A stretch of DNA of 26,718 nt, from contig CANOUM010000005.1 of NCBI GenBank assembly GCA_947570515.1, positions 1 through 26,718 on the forward strand. The letters are read 5' to 3'. The notes beneath the pieces were generated by a model. That model was not told the origin of the DNA and made no database searches. It was given only the letters and a program-made list of their open reading frames with translations. Origin of the DNA: an uncultured Clostridia bacterium (GTDB lineage: Bacteria > Bacillota > Clostridia > Lachnospirales > Bianqueaceae). The position numbers and the translations under genes were made by a program. Shown here piece after piece: positions 14,725 to 21,419 of the stretch; within the stretch, counting starts at the first letter, position 1, and every line of letters starts with the position of its first letter.

Positions 14725-15474
14725 ATGAAGCAACTGACAAAAGCGGCGCCGGTTTTGGTCATACTGGGGCTGCTGGTGATATGGGAGATGACCGTGAGGA
14801 TTGCCGATATTCCGCTCTATGTGCTGCCCTCGCCAAGCGCAGCATTTAGCGCATTTATCAAAGAATTTCCGGAGCTGCTGCGCCATGCCGGCGTAACAGC
14901 CGCAGAGGCGTTGGTTGGTATGGGGATTTCCTTTGTGATTGGTATTTTGGTTGGAATCTGGATGGATGCCGCCCCCTTATTTAAAAAGTGCGTATATCCC
15001 ATACTGATAGTTACGCAAACGGTACCCGTCATTGTGCTCGCACCTATTTTTATCATTTATATGGGATTCGGCTCTGCACCAAAAATCCTGACGGTGGTGC
15101 TGATGTGCTTTTTTCCCATTGTGATCAGTTTTAGCGATGGACTGGGGCAGATGGAAGAGGGGTATTTGAATCTAATTCGTGCGTATGGCGGCTCCAGATG
15201 GCAGCTATATCGAATTGTAAAGATTCCATCAGCGATGATATCGCTGCTATCCGGCCTAAAAGTGGCGGCTACCTACAGCATCAGCGGTGCGGTAGTTGGA
15301 GAATGGATTGCCTCGCAGAGCGGTCTTGGGTATTATTTGATCCGGGCAAAAAATGGCTATATGCTGGATCGGGTGTTTGCCTGCGTCATGATGATTATCT
15401 TATTAAGCCTGCTCATGAATGGTTTGGTCAAGGCAATAGGCTGCGTCGTGCTTCCCGCTCGGCGGCGGGGTTAA
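14725..15474 (+). CDS. thiX: thiamine-precursor ABC transporter permease
   Basis: A 249-residue inner-membrane permease of the SsuC/TauC-like BPD group with about six TM helices. The first is at about 8-28, after the basic N terminus. The EAA loop is seen in EEGYLNLIRAYGGSRWQLY and RIVKIPSAMISLLSG. It follows a TPP riboswitch and precedes a THI5-like binding protein and an ATPase, so it should be ThiX of a ThiXYZ importer for a hydroxymethylpyrimidine-type precursor. The ribosome site is AGGAGAG before ATG 14725. Confidence 0.9.
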   Translation: MKQLTKAAPVLVILGLLVIWEMTVRIADIPLYVLPSPSAAFSAFIKEFPELLRHAGVTAAEALVGMGISFVIGILVGIWMDAAPLFKKCVYPILIVTQTVPVIVLAPIFIIYMGFGSAPKILTVVLMCFFPIVISFSDGLGQMEEGYLNLIRAYGGSRWQLYRIVKIPSAMISLLSGLKVAATYSISGAVVGEWIASQSGLGYYLIRAKNGYMLDRVFACVMMIILLSLLMNGLVKAIGCVVLPARRRG

Positions 15475-15511
15475 TATATATAAATCTATCAAATGAAAAG
15501 AGGGAAAAAAG

Positions 15512-16519
15512 TTGAAAAATCAGTGGAAAAGAGTTATGGCGCTGCTCTTGGCGGCGCTGCTGGCGCTGACTGCCTGCGGCGATGCGCAGACGGAAGAGCA
15601 GAGTAAGCAGAATCAGGAACTGAAAAAGGTTACGGTTATTTTGGATTATGTGCCGAATACGAACCATACGGGTATGTATGTGGCGCTGCAGCGGGGATAT
15701 TATGAGGCTGAAGGGCTGGATGTGGAGATTATTGAGCCGACAGAGGGAGCGACGGCTACGCTGATCGCGCAGGAGAAGGGCACGTTTGGTATTGCCTATC
15801 AGGAGGATGTGACGATTGCGCTGACCTCGGAGGATCCGCTGCCGGTGAAGGCGATCGCGACCATTATTCAGCATAATACGTCTGGCTTTGTGACGCTGGC
15901 TGACAGCGGGATTACGTCGCCGGCAGATTTTGAGGGGAAAACCTATGCCGGCTGGGCCGGGCCGGGTGAATCTGCTGTGCTCGAGGCCTGCATGACGAAG
16001 GAAGGCAAGGATTTTTCTAAACTGAATATGGTCATTTCCGATGGCAGTGGTTTTGAGGCGCTGGGGAAAAGCTGCGATATTATGTGGTTTTTTGAAGGCT
16101 GGGACAGTGTGATGGCTGAAATGAACGGCGTTAAGCTAAATTATATGGAATGCCGGCAGCTGGATGAGCGGCTGGATTATTATACGCCGATCATTATTAC
16201 GAGCGATGCCGTTATCGAACGCGATCCGGAAATGATCGAGGCCTTTTTGCGGGCAGCGGAAAAGGGATACCGCGATGCCATGGCCGACCCGGAGGGATGC
16301 GCTGAAATTCTGCATTCGTATGCATCTGCATATGATCTTGCAATGCTCAAAAAATCCCAGACGTATCTGGCGGACAAATATATGGAAGATACTGAGGTGT
16401 GGGGCATGATGAAGGATGAAGTCTGGGATCATTACAGTGCATTCCTGAAGGAGTACGGCGTCATTCAGCAGACAATTCCGGCCGGCGAATGCTATACGAA
16501 TGAGTTTTTGGGGAAATAA
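15512..16519 (+). CDS. thiY: thiamine-precursor binding lipoprotein (NMT1/THI5-like)
   Basis: A 335-residue lipoprotein. The signal peptide has Lys/Arg at 2-7, a Leu/Ala core (10-19) and the lipobox LTAC with lipidated C22. The mature part begins with DYVPNTNHTGMYVALQRGYY, the hallmark of the THI5/NMT1 periplasmic-binding fold that binds formylaminopyrimidine or HMP. The Gly-rich EPTEGATATLIAQ and AGPGESAVLE loops are also present. The start is TTG at 15512 with AAAGAGGG 6 bases ahead; no ATG closer to the signal sequence is better. It would hand substrate to ThiX. Which pyrimidine is bound is inferred from the family. Confidence 0.9.
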   Translation: MKNQWKRVMALLLAALLALTACGDAQTEEQSKQNQELKKVTVILDYVPNTNHTGMYVALQRGYYEAEGLDVEIIEPTEGATATLIAQEKGTFGIAYQEDVTIALTSEDPLPVKAIATIIQHNTSGFVTLADSGITSPADFEGKTYAGWAGPGESAVLEACMTKEGKDFSKLNMVISDGSGFEALGKSCDIMWFFEGWDSVMAEMNGVKLNYMECRQLDERLDYYTPIIITSDAVIERDPEMIEAFLRAAEKGYRDAMADPEGCAEILHSYASAYDLAMLKKSQTYLADKYMEDTEVWGMMKDEVWDHYSAFLKEYGVIQQTIPAGECYTNEFLGK

Positions 16520-17271
16520 TGAAACTAAACATATCTAGATTATGTTTTTCTTATGAAGATCAGACGGTTCTGCGCGATCTCTCTTTTGCAGTACGGGACG
16601 GAGAGTTCGTGAGCATTTTGGGGCCATCCGGCTGCGGAAAATCGACGCTGCTCAATGTGCTGGCCGGCAATTTAAAGCCGCAGAGCGGCAAAATAGAAAT
16701 CGATGGAGCAAGGATCGAAGGGATTAGCCGTCAGTTTGCCTATATGCCGCAGAGTGATTTGCTGCTGCCGTGGAGAACGATCTTGGATAATGTGTGTCTT
16801 TATGGTGAAATTCATCATCAGAAGGAGAAAATGAAGGATAAGGCCAGGCAGCAGATGCGGCGCTTTGGGCTGCAGGGCTGTGAAGAGAAATATCCGCATG
16901 AGCTGTCGGGAGGGATGCGCCAGCGGGCGGCTTTTTTGCGAACAACGCTGTGCGAGGCTGATATTTATCTTCTGGATGAGCCATTTGGCGCACTGGATGT
17001 GATTACGCGCAGCAGCATGCAGGACTGGCTTCAAGAGCTTCGCCGCAATTTAAAAAAGACCATTTTGCTGGTTACGCACGATACAGACGAGGCAATTTAT
17101 CTTTCGGATCGGATTCTGATTCTGGGAGAGCCGGGAGAAGGAATTCGAAGGGAAATTGGGATTACGCAAACGAAGCGGGATCGAAATTGGCTGTATGCGC
17201 AGGGGGCGCTGCGGGCAGAAATTTATCAGATCATTCAGGCAGGGAAGGGCGTACAGGATGATGCTTATTGA
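16519..17271 (+). CDS. thiZ: thiamine-precursor ABC transporter ATPase
   Basis: A 250-residue ATPase powering the ThiXY importer. Walker A is GPSGCGKST (35-43), the Q-loop is in YMPQSD (75-80), the signature is LSGGM (129-133), Walker B is IYLLDEP (149-155) and the switch His is in LLVTHDTDEA. It resembles SsuB/TauB-type ATPases. Its ATG shares one base with the TAA of thiY, so translation is coupled. The next gene starts inside its last codons. Confidence 0.92.
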   Translation: MKLNISRLCFSYEDQTVLRDLSFAVRDGEFVSILGPSGCGKSTLLNVLAGNLKPQSGKIEIDGARIEGISRQFAYMPQSDLLLPWRTILDNVCLYGEIHHQKEKMKDKARQQMRRFGLQGCEEKYPHELSGGMRQRAAFLRTTLCEADIYLLDEPFGALDVITRSSMQDWLQELRRNLKKTILLVTHDTDEAIYLSDRILILGEPGEGIRREIGITQTKRDRNWLYAQGALRAEIYQIIQAGKGVQDDAY

Positions 17272-18010
17272 TATGCATGCGCATATAAATGCGTTTTTAA
17301 AGCCGCAGGCAGACGAGGAGCTAAGGCTGCGTAAGCAAAGCGGTCTCGTCACCTGTTTTTCAAGCGGTACGCCGGAGGAATGGCGGTTTATGCAGGCGTA
17401 TAAAGAGAGGCCAGAGCTTTTGTTTAGCTTTGGCCTTCATCCATGGTATGCGGATCGGTATACGACCCAGGAGTGCAGGACAGCACTGGAGCAGTGTGAT
17501 ATCGTTGGAGAAATCGGCATGGATAGTGTGTGGTGCCGCGTTTCACTGCAGCGGCAGCAGAAAATGCTGGAACAGCAGCTGCAGCTGGCCGCGGATCAGA
17601 AAAAGCCGGTTATTCTGCATACGAAGGGGCAGGAGGAGCGGATTGCGGATTTGATGCAAGGGTTCCCGGAGAAGATATGCGTGCATTGGTATTCCGGATC
17701 AGAGAAAACACTGAAGCGGTATATGGCACTGGACTGTTATTTTACGTTAGGGCCGGATACAGCGCAGCTGTGCAAGGCGGGCGGCTTGCTGCAGCGGCAG
17801 ATGCTGACTGAGATTCCGCAGGATCGGTTGTTTGTGGAGACGGACGGTATTGGGGCGGTTGCATGGGCTATGCAAAAAGAGCATATGGAATTAACGCAGA
17901 TTCCGGCGGTGCTGATGGAAAATCTGACGTACGCCGCCAATCAAAAAGGCCAGACGCCGGAGACGCTGGCCAAACAAATGCAGGCAAATTTGGATGCATT
18001 TTTATCGTAG
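17258..18010 (+). CDS. TatD-family metal-dependent hydrolase
   Basis: A 250-residue amidohydrolase-fold protein of the TatD group. Metal ligands are visible in order: H7 and H9 (DMHAHI), E85 (GEIGMD), H121 (VILHTKG), H143 (CVHWYSG) and D196 (ETDG). TatD proteins are usually DNases or general phosphoester hydrolases. This one is encoded in a TPP-riboswitch operon and overlaps thiZ by 14 bases, so a role linked to thiamine salvage is possible but unproven. ATG 17258 and the adjacent ATG 17261 are both possible starts. The end overlaps the convergent exporter gene by 9 bases, and no terminator is seen between them. Confidence 0.87.
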   Translation: MMLIDMHAHINAFLKPQADEELRLRKQSGLVTCFSSGTPEEWRFMQAYKERPELLFSFGLHPWYADRYTTQECRTALEQCDIVGEIGMDSVWCRVSLQRQQKMLEQQLQLAADQKKPVILHTKGQEERIADLMQGFPEKICVHWYSGSEKTLKRYMALDCYFTLGPDTAQLCKAGGLLQRQMLTEIPQDRLFVETDGIGAVAWAMQKEHMELTQIPAVLMENLTYAANQKGQTPETLAKQMQANLDAFLS

Positions 18011-18445
18011 GCTTTGTTTGATTTTGCGCAGCATATAAAACAGAGCCCATATAAAACTAATGCCAATGGCAATAGAAAGCGTATACTGCAGGGTCAAAAA
18101 GGCGTAGGCTTTTGCCTGCAGCCAATCATTTTGTACCGCATGATGCATCGTGTAGTACAGCGTGCTGCCAGGAATGAGAGGGACAATGGTAGGGATAAAA
18201 AAGACCGTTGCCGGAGCCTTCAAAAGGCGAGCTAAAATCTCGCTGTAAAGCGCTGCGAATGCAGAGGCAAGCAGACATGCGATAAAAATATTGTTGAGCA
18301 TCTGTTCAGCAGCCAGATAAACGGCCCAGGTGAGCAGACCGCCCAAAGAAGCGCAGGCCAGCAAGCGCCTTCGCAGATGAAATAGCAGGGCAAATCCGAG
18401 AGACCCCGTAAAAGCTGTGATCAGCTGTATCAAAATTTCATTCAT
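18002..18445 (-). CDS. ThrE-type exporter, C-terminal half (ThrE_2 / DUF3815-like)
   Basis: A 147-residue membrane protein with about four to five TM helices and the motif FFIPTIVPLIPGSTLYYTM, typical of the second half of threonine/serine exporters (ThrE_2). The start is ATG 18445, because GGGGAGG stands 6 bases upstream; an ATG 6 bases earlier abuts that site and cannot use it. It lies 13 bases after the stop of the gene for the first half. The two products should pair to form one transporter that exports small hydroxyl amino acids or related compounds. The true substrate is unknown. Confidence 0.88.
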   Translation of the reverse strand: MNEILIQLITAFTGSLGFALLFHLRRRLLACASLGGLLTWAVYLAAEQMLNNIFIACLLASAFAALYSEILARLLKAPATVFFIPTIVPLIPGSTLYYTMHHAVQNDWLQAKAYAFLTLQYTLSIAIGISFIWALFYMLRKIKQSLR

Positions 18446-18458
18446 AAGCATCCTCCCC

Positions 18459-19223
18459 TTAAATGAGCATGATCGCGATCATAAAGCCGCAGGCCAGTGC
18501 GCCGGCCCAAAGAAGCGTCTCTACCAGACGCATGATGCCGGCAATTGTATCACCGATTAAAATGTCGCGTACCGCATTGGTCATAGCGATTCCGGGAATG
18601 AGCAGCATAATATCGCCGATTATCAGCTTGTCAATGTGAAGAGATGGAAATAAGGCGGCACAGCCGCAAAGCGCCAGGCCGATCAGCAAGGAAATCAGAA
18701 AATTGTAAATCACACGGCTGGAACAGAGAGCGGGGAGGCGTTCTTGCAAAAAGCAGAGAGGAAATGCAAATAAGGCAGCTACCAAGCCGTCTACGAGAGT
18801 GCCGCCGAAAAAAATAGAAAAACTGCCTGCCGCTAAAACGCTGCCAAGATAAAAACGAAGCCTTGAGGGGGGCGTGGCATCAAGGGCAGTCAGTGCCTTT
18901 TCCAGTTCCTTAGGAGGCTTGGGAGCACTGCAGCAATCGCGGCTTAACGAATTGAGCGCTTCGAGTTTAGTGAAGTTAGAGCTGCCGGCGCTCAGAATGC
19001 GGCGGGTTTGTGTGAGCTCATAGCCGTCAGGAAAAATCATGGTAATGATCATACTGGAGGTGATGACAAATACATTCATGCGCTTAGCGCCATAGGCAAG
19101 ACCAAGGCGGGTGAGTGTATCCTCGACACGGCTGATTTCAGCGCCATTAGCAAGGAGCGCCTCACCCAGATTAAGGAATTGATGCAAAAGAAGTTTTAAT
19201 TCATGTTCATTTTGTAGATTCAT
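18459..19223 (-). CDS. ThrE-type exporter, N-terminal half (ThrE_1 / DUF1212-like)
   Basis: A 254-residue protein. The cytoplasmic N-terminal domain contains LNLGEALLANGAEISRVEDT and a VFVITSSMIIT-type strand, which are conserved in DUF1212. Five or so TM helices follow from about residue 125 (GSVLAAGSFSIFFGGTLVDG) to the C terminus. The LIPGIAMTNAVRDILIGDTIAG segment is the family's characteristic motif. The start is ATG 19223 with AGAGGTC upstream on the minus strand; the longer open frame reaching 19355 runs into repeats and lacks a ribosome site. It is first gene of a two-gene unit with the C-terminal half. Confidence 0.9.
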   Translation of the reverse strand: MNLQNEHELKLLLHQFLNLGEALLANGAEISRVEDTLTRLGLAYGAKRMNVFVITSSMIITMIFPDGYELTQTRRILSAGSSNFTKLEALNSLSRDCCSAPKPPKELEKALTALDATPPSRLRFYLGSVLAAGSFSIFFGGTLVDGLVAALFAFPLCFLQERLPALCSSRVIYNFLISLLIGLALCGCAALFPSLHIDKLIIGDIMLLIPGIAMTNAVRDILIGDTIAGIMRLVETLLWAGALACGFMIAIMLI

Positions 19224-19253
19224 AATAGACCTCTGTGTTACCCTGCAGGGGAA

Positions 19254-19285
19254 TGCATTTAATGTAGCATAATTGTTTTTTAAAA
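19254..19285 (-). promoter_or_regulatory. possible promoter of the exporter genes
   Basis: On the minus strand, TTGTTT and TACATT are about 17 bases apart. The -10 box is preceded by TGC, as in an extended -10 element. The -35 region forms part of a near-palindromic T-run/A-run. Confidence 0.4.
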
Positions 19286-19304
19286 ACAAGAGCGAATGGT
19301 CGAG

Positions 19305-19562
19305 TTGCATACAGATAGGGGTATTAATTTGGACTTTACTAGCATGCAGTGTCAAGATTGCATGCTAGTGCAAAGTAAAAAAACAGAGAAACCTGTATGC
19401 AGTTTTGCCAAATGCGTACAGGTAGGGATAGAAATGAGAGAGCACCTTGTACGCAATAGCCGAAAATGCATACAGGTTTTTCTGAAAATGAACTAAAGAC
19501 ATGCATGCAATAGAAGAATTGCATGCATGAAATATTGAAAACATCAATAGAATATGTATGCA
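19305..19562. repeat. cluster of palindromic TGCATRCA-type repeats
   Basis: About 260 bases hold at least nine copies of a core such as TGCATACA, TGCGTACA or TGCATGCA in both orientations. Perfect hairpins are ACTAGCATGCA (19338-19348) with TGCATGCTAGT (19359-19369), and CATGCATGCAAT (19500-19511) with ATTGCATGCATG (19518-19529). Near-perfect ones are ACCTGTATGCA (19391-19401) with TGCGTACAGGT (19413-19423), and the region 19444-19455 with 19467-19477. Single copies at 19306 and 19555 bracket the cluster in inverted order. No gene fits here. It looks like an intergenic palindromic repeat element. Confidence 0.75.
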
Positions 19563-19593
19563 GTTAAAAGTAGGTAGCTTAGAAGGTAGATAT

Positions 19594-19648
19594 AAAAATG
19601 CTTCCAAAAGTTAAGGTATTGTTTTAACTTTTGGAAGCATTTTTTATG
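19594..19648. terminator. bidirectional intrinsic terminator
   Basis: A 21-base arm starting AAAAATGCTTCC (19594-19614) pairs perfectly with 19624-19644 across a 9-base loop. T-runs follow in both directions. It overlaps the stop codon of the minus-strand gene at 19644 and would end that transcript. On the plus strand it would block any read-through from the repeat cluster. Confidence 0.9.
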
Positions 19649-20027
19649 CCTGTGTTTCAGTATCTTCCGAAGAAACGGGTGGGATGATCGCCTCACCTCG
19701 TAAAATCGTATAGATAAATTTAATTTGTTCTTTCACTGTCTCTTCTGCAAAGTCAGGACTGCTGTTAATTTCGTAACCTTGTTCTTGAAAGTCATCTGCT
19801 AGCTGAACCAGATCGGCTGGCAGTCCCTCCGTGTTTTTTAAAGCATATATGAGATTGGAGGCTTCAAAATAGCGCATATCGCTTGAGAGCTTCCAGTCTT
19901 CGTATACATTGTAATCGCAAAGTCCGTAAAACGGACCGATCAGAGACAGAAGAAAGGCATTAGAAGCGATTTCTTGACGGTAGATACTAAGGCATTTTTG
20001 GAAATTTTCGCGAAATTGCTGAACCAT
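19644..20027 (-). CDS. uncharacterised 127-residue protein
   Basis: An acidic, soluble protein starting MVQQFRENFQKCLSIYRQEI and ending in PPVSSEDTETQA. It has no signal peptide, TM helix or known motif. The sequence looks mainly helical (long amphipathic stretches such as AEETVKEQIKFIYTILRG), with a GPFYGLCDYNVYEDW segment in the middle. The start is ATG 20027, because GGAGG is 7 bases upstream; an in-frame ATG at 20081 has no such site. It stands alone between a strong terminator and the divergent tmk promoter, so it is a single-gene unit. A TATCAT -10-like sequence preceded by TGC lies upstream on its strand. I do not recognise the family. Confidence 0.75.
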   Translation of the reverse strand: MVQQFRENFQKCLSIYRQEIASNAFLLSLIGPFYGLCDYNVYEDWKLSSDMRYFEASNLIYALKNTEGLPADLVQLADDFQEQGYEINSSPDFAEETVKEQIKFIYTILRGEAIIPPVSSEDTETQA

Positions 20028-20198
20028 GGTCTTTCCTCCTAAACTAAATAAATGATACATTAAACTGCTGTATGATAGCATAAAAATATTATGGATTCCG
20101 CGCTGAAATATGAATAATAAATAAAAAAATGTTACAGAAATATTACAAGACGAGCGAGTTTGAAGAGTGATTTACGATCGAGCTACAAAGGGTTTTGC
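20028..20198. other. divergent intergenic region, left part
   Basis: This AT-rich stretch should hold the promoter of the minus-strand 127-residue protein gene and spacer before the tmk promoter. ATACA/TGTAT inverted repeats appear near 20055-20074. No gene is seen. Confidence 0.4.
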
Positions 20199-20227
20199 TT
20201 GAAAAACAAAATGATCTATGGTATAAT
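20199..20227 (+). promoter_or_regulatory. promoter of the tmk operon
   Basis: TTGAAA (20199-20204), 17 bases, TATAAT (20222-20227). The transcript would begin near 20234, inside the first copy of the leader repeat. Confidence 0.85.
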
Positions 20228-20338
20228 AAGCGCAGCAAGATATATTTGGTGAGTCAAGTGATTGTGCTGCGCTACGAGTTGGATGCTTCGCAGCCAACTC
20301 CGAAGAAACTGGGTACTGAAGCGCAGCAAGATATATTT
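20228..20338 (+). repeat. direct repeat and hairpin in the tmk leader
   Basis: AAGCGCAGCAAGATATATTT occurs at 20228-20247 and again at 20319-20338, a 91-base period, with similarity continuing a further dozen bases (TGAG and AGTGA). Between the copies are TGCTGCGCT (20265-20273), complementary to both, and a hairpin GAGTTGGATGC / GCAGCCAACTC (20276-20300) with one mismatch. The second copy ends just before the tmk ribosome site. Confidence 0.75.
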
Positions 20339-20355
20339 TATGAGGTAGTGAAGCA

Positions 20356-20985
20356 ATGGGGTTACTGATTACGCTGGAAGGACCGGATGGTTCCGGCAAA
20401 ACAATGCAATTGGATATGCTGGAGCAAGCGCTTTTGGCAGAGGGATATCCGGTAGTCAGAAGCAGAGAGCCCGGTGGCACTGCTATTGGTGAAGCCATTC
20501 GCGATGTGATTTTGGATCCGCAGTATGCTGAGATGGATAAGATGACGGAAGCACTCTTATATGCCGCATCCAGAGCACAGCATGTGGCGGAGAAGATCAA
20601 ACCGGCAGTGGAAAAAGGCAGTATCGTGTTGTTAGACCGTTTTCTGGATTCCAGCTTGGTTTATCAGGGGATAGGCCGGGGCATGACCATTGAAACAATC
20701 GAAGCAATTAACCGTTTTGCGACCGGAGGTTTGGAACCGGATGCAACATTTATGGTATATATTGATTATGAAGAAGGGCTTCGCAGAAAGAAAAAGCAAA
20801 AAGGAAGCCTGGATCGGATGGAGCAGCAGCAAGAGATCTTTCATCGAAGAGTCAATGAAGGGTATTTGGCATTAGCGCATCGATATCCTGAACGAATTGT
20901 ACTGATTGACGGCGCACGGGATCCGCAGATAGTTCATCAAGATATTTTGAAACGCGTACAGAAACTGGCAAAGGCCAGATCGTGA
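20356..20985 (+). CDS. tmk: thymidylate kinase
   Basis: A 209-residue dTMP kinase that makes dTDP for DNA synthesis. The P-loop is GPDGSGKT (9-16), the DR motif is LLDRFLDSSLVYQG and the dTMP-binding region is REPGGTAIGEAIRD. The lid RRKKKQKGSLDRME is rich in basic residues. Length is usual for bacterial Tmk. ATG 20356 follows TGAGGTAGTGAAGCA. As in Bacillus subtilis, it heads a run with the darA, holB, ricT and trmN6 genes. Confidence 0.96.
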   Translation: MGLLITLEGPDGSGKTMQLDMLEQALLAEGYPVVRSREPGGTAIGEAIRDVILDPQYAEMDKMTEALLYAASRAQHVAEKIKPAVEKGSIVLLDRFLDSSLVYQGIGRGMTIETIEAINRFATGGLEPDATFMVYIDYEEGLRRKKKQKGSLDRMEQQQEIFHRRVNEGYLALAHRYPERIVLIDGARDPQIVHQDILKRVQKLAKARS

Positions 20986-21031
20986 GCGATTCTAAATATA
21001 TATCACCTTTATTTTATAAGGAGGAATCAAA

Positions 21032-21361
21032 ATGAAACTTGTATTAGCGATCATTCATGACGAAGATGCTCAGAAACTTACCACAGCGTTAAACCGGAAC
21101 AATTTCCAGGTAACCAAGTTGGCCAGTACAGGAGGATTCCTTCGGGTCGGCAATACAACGATCTTGGTCGGTGTAGAAGCTGATAAGCTGGATCAGGTTT
21201 TGCAGATCATTCACGAGAAGTGCCAGACGGTCAAGCAGATGACCATTGCCAATCAACCTTATACAACAACCGCAGAAGGATATGTTCCGTATCCAATCGA
21301 AGTAACGGCCGGCGGCGCAACTGTATTTGTAGTTGATGTTGAACAGTTCCACAAATTCTGA
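21032..21361 (+). CDS. darA: cyclic-di-AMP receptor DarA (PstA/YaaQ)
   Basis: A 109-residue PII-like trimeric protein that binds c-di-AMP. MKLVLAIIHDEDAQKLTTAL is the family's N terminus. The GFLRVGNTTILVGVEADKLD stretch and the T-loop-like region follow, and the C terminus ends GGATVFVVDVEQFHKF. Its downstream target is not known in general. AAGGAGGAATCAAA precedes ATG 21032. It lies between tmk and holB, as in other Firmicutes; the small gene yaaR usually found next is absent. Confidence 0.95.
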   Translation: MKLVLAIIHDEDAQKLTTALNRNNFQVTKLASTGGFLRVGNTTILVGVEADKLDQVLQIIHEKCQTVKQMTIANQPYTTTAEGYVPYPIEVTAGGATVFVVDVEQFHKF

Positions 21362-21370
21362 TTCTAAAAG

Positions 21371-21419
21371 GAGGGGCTCCCGATGGCTGATCAAATGAGC
21401 AGAGAGGGAGCCTCTTTTT
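21371..21419 (+). promoter_or_regulatory. terminator-like hairpin over the holB start
   Basis: GAGGGGCTCCC (21371-21381) pairs with GGGAGCCTC (21406-21414, one G bulged) and is followed by TTTTT (21415-21419). The left arm overlaps the holB ribosome site and the loop of 24 bases contains the ATG at 21383. It could terminate some transcripts after darA or hide the holB ribosome site. Confidence 0.6.

Noticed and set aside
17156..17257. Longer N terminus for the TatD-family protein
   Set aside because: The upstream frame lies within thiZ, and DMHAHI is normally within the first ten residues of this family.
18001..18014. Terminator between the TatD-family gene and the convergent exporter genes
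   Set aside because: The genes overlap by 9 bases and no stem with a T-run is visible there.
19305..19562. Possible CRISPR array
   Set aside because: The repeat units are short palindromes in both orientations with irregular spacing and no spacer of constant length; no cas gene is near.
19296..19607. Open frames of 60-80 residues on both strands across the palindrome cluster
   Set aside because: Their sequences only mirror the repeated DNA (recurring Val-Cys-Ile and Cys-Ile-Gln-Val blocks), with no ribosome site or gene-like composition.
20172..20600. 142-residue minus-strand open frame over the tmk start
   Set aside because: It is antisense to the P-loop region of tmk and has no start signal of its own.
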